Positions 35,587 to 42,061 of a stretch of DNA of 64,000 nt are shown here, piece after piece. Origin of the DNA: Pseudomonadota bacterium (GTDB taxonomy: Bacteria; Pseudomonadota; Alphaproteobacteria; Rhodospirillales; Magnetospirillaceae); NCBI GenBank assembly GCA_023458315.1, contig JAEXAH010000142.1, positions 45,138 through 109,137 of the forward strand, in the 5' to 3' direction. Under the pieces are notes generated by a model. The model did not search any database, was not told the origin of the DNA, and saw only the letters and a program-made list of their open reading frames with translations. Made by a program: the position numbers and the translations under genes. How positions within the stretch are numbered: position 1 is the stretch's first letter; each line of letters opens with the position of its first letter.

Positions 35587-35960
35587 CGCGCGCAATCCTC
35601 ACGGCGGCCCGGCGGCATGGCCGGGACAACAGGCAAGCATCCGATCCCCTGCCGCACGGCAGGGAACGCAGTCAGGCGACAATGCTTCGGGAGATTGTCA
35701 GATCCGCCGGGAGGTACTTCGGACGTCACACCACAGCAGGTCATAGCTCTGCCGCGGGCGGAACCCTTGATCACGAAGAGTATGGGAGTCCATCGACAGC
35801 CAGTGCCGAGCCACCACGTTCATAGCCAGTTCCTCTAAGCACCGAGGGCTTCCGCCCAGCTTGCACCCAGAAGACGCCTTGGACGTCGTTGCTTGAACCG
35901 CGAAGGGCCAGAGGCACGTGCGCTGTACGTCTCGTTTGACGGCGCTATATACGCCGTTTT
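35587..35960 (-). promoter_or_regulatory. Long structured leader of the decarboxylase gene
   Basis: The 486-base gap upstream of the decarboxylase holds, in minus-strand order, a TATATA -10-like box inside an ACGGCG/CGCCGT dyad (35939-35957), a 41-codon ORF, a strong hairpin CCCTGCCG/CGGCAGGG (35647-35664), and a hairpin CCCGGC/GCCGGG (35608-35625) just before the ribosome site. A conserved RNA motif called speF is known upstream of such genes in alphaproteobacteria. Membership is my inference from position and layout. Confidence 0.6.
35698..35823 (-). CDS. Putative leader peptide of the decarboxylase gene
   Basis: A 41-residue ORF that starts MNVVARHWLS, continues with a HTLRDQGFRPRQSYDLLW segment and ends DVRSTSRRI. 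AGAGGA lies seven bases before the ATG, a better site than many real genes here. It ends 110 bases before the decarboxylase. It could be a regulatory peptide, by analogy with the ornithine-sensing SpeFL of gammaproteobacteria; the sequence itself is not the same. Confidence 0.6.
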   Translation of the reverse strand: MNVVARHWLSMDSHTLRDQGFRPRQSYDLLWCDVRSTSRRI

Positions 35961-36021
35961 GAAGCGATGAAAAGAGAAAATTTTCCGCGCCGCGTCATTT
36001 TTTGAAACAGCCGGGAAAAAC

Positions 36022-36066
36022 ACCATCCGTGGTGCGGAAAACGCACGGCCGCGCACCACGGATGGT
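36022..36066 (-). terminator. Terminator after thiSG
   Basis: Fifteen-base arms around a 15-base loop, ending with TGTTTTT on the minus strand, directly after the thiSG stop at 36073. Confidence 0.85.
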
Positions 36067-36072
36067 TGACCG

Positions 36073-37059
36073 TCAGATCAGCCCGGCCAGCGGCGAGCTG
36101 GGGTCGGCGTACAGCTTTTTCGGCATGCGCCCGGCCTGATAGGCCAGACGTCCGGCCTCGATGGCCAGCTTCATGGCGCGGGCCATCTTGATGGGGTCCT
36201 TGGCCTGGGCGATGGCGGTGTTCATCAGCACGCCGTCGCAGCCCAGTTCCATGGCCGCCGCCGCGTCCGACGCGGTGCCGACGCCCGCATCCACCAGCAC
36301 CGGCACCGAACAGCTTTCCTTGATCAGCCGGATATTGATGGGGTTGACGATGCCCAGGCCGGACCCGATCAGCGAGCCCAGCGGCATGATGGCGACACAG
36401 CCCATTTCCTCCAGCCGCTTGGCCTGGATCGGATCGTCCGAGCAATAGACCATGACCTTGAAGCCGTCCTTGATCAGCGCCTCGGCGGCCTTCAGGGTTT
36501 CCGGCATGTTGGGGTACAGGGTCTTCTGGTCGCCCAGCACTTCCAGCTTGATCAGGTCCCAGCCGCCCGCCTCGCGCGCCAGACGCAGGGTGCGCACGGC
36601 GTCGTCGGCGGTGTAACAGCCCGCCGTATTGGGCAGATAGGTGTATTTCTTGGGGCTGACGTAATCCACCAGCATGGGCTGGCTGGGATCGCTGAGGTTC
36701 ACGCGGCGCACGGCCACGGTGACGATCTCGGCGCCCGAGGCGTCGATGGCGCGGGCGGTTTCCTCGAAATCTTTGTACTTGCCGGTGCCGACCAGCAGGC
36801 GCGAGCGGAACTTCAGCCCGGCAACCTCGAAGTAATCATCTTCCATCAACGCTTCTCCAGAACCGCCACCGATGAAATGCACCACTTCCAGACGATCGCC
36901 CTCGCCCACCGTCACGGCGGCGTAGGTGGATTTGGGCACGATCTCCAGATTGCGTTCGACCGCCACCTTGCGCGGGTCGATGCCAAGTTCCTGCAACAGC
37001 GCCTCGACGCTCATGGGCGCGGCGAAGACGCGCTCGTCGCCGTTGATCGTAACCTTCAT
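36073..37059 (-). CDS. thiG: ThiS-ThiG fusion, thiazole synthase with sulfur carrier
   Basis: A 328-residue protein with two domains. Residues 1-66 are a ThiS-type ubiquitin fold ending HFIGGG, and residues from about 77 are thiazole synthase ThiG with the imine-forming lysine in DLIKLEVLGD. In ThiS the end Gly-Gly must be free to carry a thiocarboxylate, yet here the chain runs straight on, so processing or another sulfur source is implied. Such fusions are annotated in some relatives. The start has CGAGG upstream and a good promoter. Confidence 0.92.
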   Translation of the reverse strand: MKVTINGDERVFAAPMSVEALLQELGIDPRKVAVERNLEIVPKSTYAAVTVGEGDRLEVVHFIGGGSGEALMEDDYFEVAGLKFRSRLLVGTGKYKDFEETARAIDASGAEIVTVAVRRVNLSDPSQPMLVDYVSPKKYTYLPNTAGCYTADDAVRTLRLAREAGGWDLIKLEVLGDQKTLYPNMPETLKAAEALIKDGFKVMVYCSDDPIQAKRLEEMGCVAIMPLGSLIGSGLGIVNPINIRLIKESCSVPVLVDAGVGTASDAAAAMELGCDGVLMNTAIAQAKDPIKMARAMKLAIEAGRLAYQAGRMPKKLYADPSSPLAGLI

Positions 37060-37092
37060 GAAGTGCCTCGACAGAGCATTCCCAAGGCCGGG

Positions 37093-37121
37093 AGTATGGT
37101 GCGCGGGGCGCCGCGATGCAA
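37093..37121 (-). promoter_or_regulatory. Promoter of thiSG
   Basis: TTGCAT (37116-37121), 17 bases, CATACT (37093-37098) on the minus strand. No TPP riboswitch could be recognised in the short leader. Confidence 0.55.
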
Positions 37122-37180
37122 CCCGCCGCCCACGGCAAGACCATCGTGCGCAACAATATTTCGTGGGTTTCAGGTTCCCG

Positions 37181-37209
37181 TTGCGCTGGACCTAGCACCG
37201 CCGTATAAG
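37181..37209 (+). promoter_or_regulatory. Promoter of aroQ-accBC, probably leaderless
   Basis: TTGCGC (37181-37186), 17 bases, TATAAG (37204-37209). The aroQ ATG is at 37218, only eight bases past the -10, about where transcription should begin. Confidence 0.6.
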
Positions 37210-37217
37210 AATGCCCC

Positions 37218-37664
37218 ATGGCAAACCCCACCGTCCTGATCATCAATGGCCCCAACCTCAACATGCTCGGCAAGCGCCAGCCCGAGGTCTATGGCCATGA
37301 AACCCTGGCCGACATCGAGGCGGCGTGCATCCGCCACGCCAGTCTGGCCGGGCTGGAGGTGGAGTTTCGCCAGTCCAACCACGAGGGCGACCTGGTGGAT
37401 TGGATCCAGGGGGGACGGGAACGGGTCGCCGGCATCATCATCAACGCCGGGGCCTATACCCACACCTCGATCGCCATCCTCGACGCGCTGCTGTCCGCCG
37501 AGGTTCCGTGCGTCGAGGTGCACTTGTCCAACATCCACCAGCGGGACGAGTTCCGCCACCATTCCTTCGTGTCCAAGGCGGCCAAGGGGATGATCTGCGG
37601 CTTCGGAAGCCACGGTTACATCCTGGCGATCGACGCGCTTGCACGCCTGATCAGGGGAAGTTGA
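37218..37664 (+). CDS. aroQ: Type II 3-dehydroquinate dehydratase
   Basis: A 148-residue dodecameric enzyme of the shikimate pathway. It shows NGPNLNMLGKRQPEVYG with the catalytic Tyr, NHEGDLVDWIQ, INAGAYTHTS and EVHLSNIHQRDEFRHHSF with the catalytic His. It is first in an operon with accB and accC, a common arrangement. No ribosome site is seen, which fits a leaderless start. Confidence 0.96.
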   Translation: MANPTVLIINGPNLNMLGKRQPEVYGHETLADIEAACIRHASLAGLEVEFRQSNHEGDLVDWIQGGRERVAGIIINAGAYTHTSIAILDALLSAEVPCVEVHLSNIHQRDEFRHHSFVSKAAKGMICGFGSHGYILAIDALARLIRGS

Positions 37665-37672
37665 AGAGGCAA

Positions 37673-38131
37673 ATGGCCACCAAATCCATCGATTCCGAAA
37701 CGGTGCGCGAGCTCGCGCATCTGCTCGACGAAACCAATCTCACCGAGATCGAGTACGACACCGGCTCGGTCCGCATCCGCGTCGCCCGCCAGGGCGTGCC
37801 CATGGCCGTTCACGCCATGCCGGCCGCCCCCGCAATCGCCGCCGCACCAGTGGCGCAGCCCGCCGCCGTCCCGGCCGTGTCCGACGACGCCAGCCACCCC
37901 GGCGCCGTGACCTCGCCCATGGTCGGCGTCGCCTATCTGGCGCCGGAACCCGGCGCCGCCAAGTTCATCGAGGTCGGCGCCACGGTCGCCGAGGGCCAGA
38001 CCCTGATGCTGATCGAGGCGATGAAGACCTTCAACCCGATCCGCGCCCCGCGCGGCGGCAAGATCACCCGCATCATCATCGCCGACGGTCAGCCGGTCGA
38101 GTTCGGCGAGCCCCTGGTCATCATCGAATAA
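37673..38131 (+). CDS. accB: Biotin carboxyl carrier protein AccB
   Basis: Carries biotin for acetyl-CoA carboxylase, the first step of fatty-acid synthesis. The N-terminal helix region, an Ala/Pro hinge (about residues 42-70) and the C-terminal biotinyl domain with EAMKT are present. The ATG at 37673 follows AAGAGG. 152 residues. It lies eight bases after aroQ. Confidence 0.95.
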   Translation: MATKSIDSETVRELAHLLDETNLTEIEYDTGSVRIRVARQGVPMAVHAMPAAPAIAAAPVAQPAAVPAVSDDASHPGAVTSPMVGVAYLAPEPGAAKFIEVGATVAEGQTLMLIEAMKTFNPIRAPRGGKITRIIIADGQPVEFGEPLVIIE

Positions 38132-38208
38132 GATCCGTCCCGCCACGGCCGCCCCATCCGGGGCGGCCGTGCGCGCTTGGGCGGAACTTCCAGAGAATAG
38201 GGACTCGA

Positions 38209-39552
38209 ATGTTCGAGAAAGTCCTGATCGCCAATCGCGGCGAAATCGCTTTGCGCATCATCCGCGCCTGCCGCGAGATGGGCATCCGCACCGTCGCCGT
38301 GCATTCCACCGCCGACAACGACGCCATGCATGTGCGCCTGGCCGACGAGGCGGTCTGCATCGGCCCGCCGTCCGGCAAGGACTCCTACCTGAACAAGGCG
38401 GCGATCCTGTCGGCGGCCACCATCACCGGCGCCGACGCCATCCATCCCGGCTACGGCTTCCTGTCGGAAAACGCCGACTTCGCCGCCATGGTCGAGGAAC
38501 ACGGTTTCACCTTCATCGGCCCGTCGCCCGACCATATCCGAATGATGGGCGACAAGATCACCGCCAAGCAGGCCGCCAAGTCGGCGGGCATCCCCTGCGT
38601 TCCCGGTTCCGAGGGCGCGCTGGATGACGAGCAGATGGCGTTGGACTGCGCCGAAACCATCGGCTACCCGGTGCTGATCAAGGCCACCGCCGGCGGCGGC
38701 GGCAAGGGCATGAAGGTGGCGCGCTCGGCCGAAGAGCTGCGCGAGGCCTTCAAGCTGGCCCGCAACGAGGCCAAGGCGGCGTTCGGCAACCCCGACGTCT
38801 ACATGGAAAAGTATCTCGGCAAGCCCCGGCACATCGAGATGCAGATCCTGGCCGACAAATACGGCAACGTGGTGCATCTGGGCGAACGCGACTGCTCGTT
38901 GCAGCGCCGTCACCAGAAGGTGCTGGAAGAGGCCCCCTCTCCGGCCCTCAGCCCGGCGCAGCGCGCCGAGATCGGTGAAACCACCCGCAACGCCATCGCC
39001 AAACTGGGCTATCGCAACGCCGGAACCATCGAGTACCTGTACGAAGACGGCCGCTTCTACTTCATCGAGATGAACACCCGCCTTCAGGTGGAGCATCCCG
39101 TGACCGAGGCGATCACCGGCATCGATCTGGTGCGCGAACAGATCCGCATCGCCGCCGGGGAAAGCCTGGGCTACGAGCAGCAGGACGTGACCTTCCAGGG
39201 CCACGCCATCGAATGCCGCGTCAACGCCGAGGACCCGGTCACGTTCGCCCCCTGCCCCGGCCGCGTCCAGGGCTATCACACCCCGGGCGGTCTGGGCGTG
39301 CGCGTCGATTCGGCGCTGTACGCGGGCTATCGCGTGCCGCCGCATTACGACAGCATGATCGCCAAGCTGATCGTGTCCGGCCGCACCCGCGCCGAGGCCA
39401 TCATGCGCCTGCGCCGCGCGCTGGGCGAATACGTCATCGACGGCGTCAAGACCACGCTGCCGCTGCACGGCCGCCTGGTCAACGACGCCGAATTCTGCGA
39501 CGGCGACTACGACATCCACTGGCTGGAAAAGTGGGTGGCGCAGCACTCCTGA
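38209..39552 (+). CDS. accC: Biotin carboxylase AccC
   Basis: A 447-residue ATP-grasp enzyme that carboxylates the biotin on AccB. Signatures are KVLIANRGEIALRI at the start, the Gly-rich ATP loop GGGGKGMKVA near residue 165, EMNTRLQVEHPVTE near residue 288 and the C-terminal ECRVNAED. It follows accB by 77 bases. The alpha and beta transferase genes are not in the window. Confidence 0.97.
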   Translation: MFEKVLIANRGEIALRIIRACREMGIRTVAVHSTADNDAMHVRLADEAVCIGPPSGKDSYLNKAAILSAATITGADAIHPGYGFLSENADFAAMVEEHGFTFIGPSPDHIRMMGDKITAKQAAKSAGIPCVPGSEGALDDEQMALDCAETIGYPVLIKATAGGGGKGMKVARSAEELREAFKLARNEAKAAFGNPDVYMEKYLGKPRHIEMQILADKYGNVVHLGERDCSLQRRHQKVLEEAPSPALSPAQRAEIGETTRNAIAKLGYRNAGTIEYLYEDGRFYFIEMNTRLQVEHPVTEAITGIDLVREQIRIAAGESLGYEQQDVTFQGHAIECRVNAEDPVTFAPCPGRVQGYHTPGGLGVRVDSALYAGYRVPPHYDSMIAKLIVSGRTRAEAIMRLRRALGEYVIDGVKTTLPLHGRLVNDAEFCDGDYDIHWLEKWVAQHS

Positions 39553-39568
39553 GCAAACCCGTAAAACG

Positions 39569-39608
39569 ACGCCGCCCGTATCAGTCCTGATCGGGCGGCG
39601 TTTTTTTT
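39569..39608 (+). terminator. Terminator of the aroQ-accBC operon
   Basis: CGCCGCCCG (39570-39578) and CGGGCGGCG (39592-39600) followed by eight T. Confidence 0.92.
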
Positions 39609-39641
39609 GGTGTGTCCCCGGTCAGCGGGAAAATCCGCGGA

Positions 39642-40337
39642 TCAGACGCAGCAGCGCGCGGCGGCGGTGGGAGGGGGCGGGGTGGCGGCGATGGCGCCCT
39701 CGGGGGCGACCACCGGGGTCATGGTGTCGCCCAGATCGCCCTCGGCCAGCCACGGCATCAGGCCGTACAACAACCGGGTGGCCGACGGCATGAAATTGCT
39801 GCCGTGGTGGAACACCGGGTCCAGGGTGGACACCACCAGACGGCCCGCCGTACTGACCCGGTCCACATAGAACAGCGATCCCCTGCCCTCGACCTCGACC
39901 AGCGACACCGCGCCCGGCGGCGGCGTCAGCACACCGTGATAGTGCCAGACCACGTCACCGGCCTGCACATGACGGAACAGCGGGTGGTTGGGGCGGGTGA
40001 CGCGGATGCCGGGGTCCACGTCGGGGCTCAGCCACCACCAGAAATTCACCTCGGCCGGGGCAAAGGTCACGGCGGGCAGGAATTCCTCGGCGCCCTCGGC
40101 GTTCAGCGACACCACGGTGCCGCCACCATCCAGATAGGCGCGCAGCCGCGCGGCATGGGGCAGCAGCGCGTCGGGGTCCATGCGGCACGGCAGCAGCACC
40201 ACGTCGAAATCCGCCAAGGCCACCGTCGCCAGTTCGCGCACATGGACGCGCCGGGCGATGAAGCGGGCGACCTGGGGATCGGCATAAGAGAAGTGATGGA
40301 AATAGGTGCCGCCATCGACGGCCAGAATGGTACGCAT
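39642..40337 (-). CDS. Unknown protein, GATase1/ThuA-like fold, paralogue 1
   Basis: A 231-residue soluble protein. The pattern VHVRELATVALADFDVVLLP followed by an ARLRAYLDGGGTVVSLN strand suggests a class I glutamine-amidotransferase-like or ThuA-like fold. A tail with HPLFRHVQAGDVVWHYHG and FMPSATRLLYGLMPW follows. It shares this plan with the next gene. No nucleophile elbow is certain. It starts one base after the stop of paralogue 2, and all three genes form one operon with a Crp/Fnr-type regulator. Confidence 0.7.
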   Translation of the reverse strand: MRTILAVDGGTYFHHFSYADPQVARFIARRVHVRELATVALADFDVVLLPCRMDPDALLPHAARLRAYLDGGGTVVSLNAEGAEEFLPAVTFAPAEVNFWWWLSPDVDPGIRVTRPNHPLFRHVQAGDVVWHYHGVLTPPPGAVSLVEVEGRGSLFYVDRVSTAGRLVVSTLDPVFHHGSNFMPSATRLLYGLMPWLAEGDLGDTMTPVVAPEGAIAATPPPPTAAARCCV

Positions 40338-40338
40338 C

Positions 40339-40971
40339 TCAGTTGTCCCCCCGCATTTCCGATCGCAGCCACCCCAGCAATTGCGGCGCCATGCGCGCCG
40401 CCGAGGTGGGGTCGGCCACATAGGCCCACAAATCCAGGCCCGCATGCATCAGCACGGTGCCGCCGCCGGGGCGCCGCCAGATCCAGTCCGCCGCCGCCTT
40501 GTCGGGACCGATGCCGTTCAGCGCCACCGCGCCCTCGGGCGGGGGATTGTGGCCACGGGCATAGAACCCGGCGACACCGCGCCGATAGGTCAGGTCGTGG
40601 GCGTCCACGCCGTCGAACACCGGATGGTCGGCCAGACGGTGCAGGGTCAGGATGTCGACGCCGTGCCCGCGCACCCCGACGAAAGGACGCAGCCCGGCGA
40701 TGGGCGGATGGGCCACATGGCCGTTGAACACCAGGATGCCGCCGCGATCCAGGAACGCCTCGAGCCGGGCGGAATGGCGGGCCAGGCTGTGCTGGTCGGT
40801 CAGCATGGACACCAGGATGGCGCCGTGGCGATCCAGATCCACCTGATCCAAATCCCATTGATGGCGGGTTTCCACCAATCCCGCCGGGGCCTCGGCCAGC
40901 GCCTTGGGGTGGTGGTCCCTTTGGCAGCGCAGGAACAGACACGTCTTTTCCGTCATTTTCCTTACTTTCAT
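40339..40971 (-). CDS. Unknown protein, GATase1/ThuA-like fold, paralogue 2
   Basis: A 210-residue relative of the neighbouring protein. GAILVSMLTDQHSLARHSAR with LEAFLDRGGILVFNGHVAHP matches the same region, and HPVFDGVDAHDLTYRRGVAGF with a HNPPPEGAVALNGIG segment matches the rest. The ATG at 40971 overlaps the regulator stop (ATGA); a second ATG at 40956 follows AAGGA closely. Role unknown. I infer a ligand-binding or hydrolytic job tied to whatever the regulator senses. Confidence 0.7.
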   Translation of the reverse strand: MKVRKMTEKTCLFLRCQRDHHPKALAEAPAGLVETRHQWDLDQVDLDRHGAILVSMLTDQHSLARHSARLEAFLDRGGILVFNGHVAHPPIAGLRPFVGVRGHGVDILTLHRLADHPVFDGVDAHDLTYRRGVAGFYARGHNPPPEGAVALNGIGPDKAAADWIWRRPGGGTVLMHAGLDLWAYVADPTSAARMAPQLLGWLRSEMRGDN

Positions 40972-41795
40972 TGGTGTTTCGGACAGCAATCGATCATGCC
41001 GTCGCCCAGATCGTGACAGGCGTCGGCGCGGCCGCCGGATTCCCGGGGCGGCGGCAACCCGGCGGCGCGATACAGGGCGGGCAGATCCTGAAGGTGAAGC
41101 TGGCGCTTTTGCCCGGCGATCAGCCCGCCCTGCCGCAAGCGGCTGAACTGGCGGGACAGGGTGACGGGGGTGACGCCCAACTGGGCGGCCAGCACGTTGC
41201 AATTGACCGGCAGGGTCAGGCGGGCGCTGCCCTGGCGGCGATGCTGGCTGACCAGATACGAGGCCAGACGCTGTTCGGCGCCGGTGGTGGTCAGCAGGTC
41301 GATGCGGTTGATGGCCTGGCAGATGGTGCCCGCCATGGCGCGCAGCATGGACAGGGCCAGCGCCGGGGATTGCTCGGCCAGGGCCAGCAGGCGGGCGCGC
41401 GGCAGCTTGTACAGGCGGCACGGCTCCAGCGCCTGGGCCGACAGCGGATACAGGCAGGGCTCGGCGAACATGATCGCCTCGGCGATGGGCTCGCCGGGTT
41501 TGGCGATGCGGTAGACCTTTTCCTCGCCGTCCTGATTGGACCGGTACATGGCCAGCCGCCCGGACATCAGCAGAAAGAAATGCCCGCCCGCCTCGCCCAT
41601 GTGGAACAGGTGCTCGCGCTCGGCCAGGGTCAGCGGCACCGCATCGGCCACCAGACCACGCAGCAATTCCGGACCGACCAGCGAGAAAGGCGGGGTCGCC
41701 GCCAACAACAACCATAAATCGTCGCGGACCTGCGGTTTTTCCGTGTGTGATACCTCTGTACTGCCAGAGAGGAAAGGTCGCCGGTCGATTTTCAT
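40968..41795 (-). CDS. Crp/Fnr-family regulator, possibly DNR-like
   Basis: A 275-residue regulator with a cNMP-binding-type beta barrel (LVADAVPLTLAEREHLFHMGEAG and so on), a dimer helix and a helix-turn-helix (LAAQLGVTPVTLSRQFSRLRQ) near residues 195-220. The N-terminus lacks the FNR cysteines. A Cys/His tail (ACHDLGDGMIDCCPKH) is unusual. With two NnrS genes divergent from it, a nitric-oxide or heme sensor of the DNR type is plausible but not shown. Confidence 0.85.
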   Translation of the reverse strand: MKIDRRPFLSGSTEVSHTEKPQVRDDLWLLLAATPPFSLVGPELLRGLVADAVPLTLAEREHLFHMGEAGGHFFLLMSGRLAMYRSNQDGEEKVYRIAKPGEPIAEAIMFAEPCLYPLSAQALEPCRLYKLPRARLLALAEQSPALALSMLRAMAGTICQAINRIDLLTTTGAEQRLASYLVSQHRRQGSARLTLPVNCNVLAAQLGVTPVTLSRQFSRLRQGGLIAGQKRQLHLQDLPALYRAAGLPPPRESGGRADACHDLGDGMIDCCPKHQ

Positions 41796-41912
41796 TTCTT
41801 CGCCCCTCTGTTCATTGCCCTTGCCTCTTCCGGCGGGTCCGGAAAAAAAGTGGCGCTTATTAACAAATGATATTCACCCGCCGCGCTGACGGTCCCTAAG
41901 GTACGTGCAAAC

Positions 41913-42010
41913 GAGAATGGTTCGCAATTGCATTTGATAACGCGGCGCACGCCGCTTGAACGCGGTTCGCGCCGCCCTCGCCGGATAGATTTGCAAATGC
42001 GTCGCATTTG
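41913..42010. promoter_or_regulatory. Regulatory region between the Crp-type gene and the receptor operon
   Basis: Two sites stand out in the 266-base divergent gap. A Fur-box-like GAGAATGGTTCGCAATTGCATT lies at 41913-41934 and a perfect 17-base dyad CAAATGCG-T-CGCATTTG lies at 41994-42010. The dyad is followed by a TATAAG -10-like box (42029-42034) about 28 bases before the receptor ATG. Iron or metal control is the likely reading. Confidence 0.6.
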
Positions 42011-42061
42011 TATTTCTTGCCGACCTGATATAAGACCGTCGTCGCAGGGGAAAAAAGACCG

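Noticed and set aside
37060..37217. TPP riboswitch before thiSG
   Set aside because: The leader is too short and I could not find the conserved CUGAGA and ACCUGA parts in the right arrangement.
41796..42061. Cobalamin riboswitch upstream of the receptor
   Set aside because: No B12-box sequence was found in the gap; the visible signals are protein-binding dyads.
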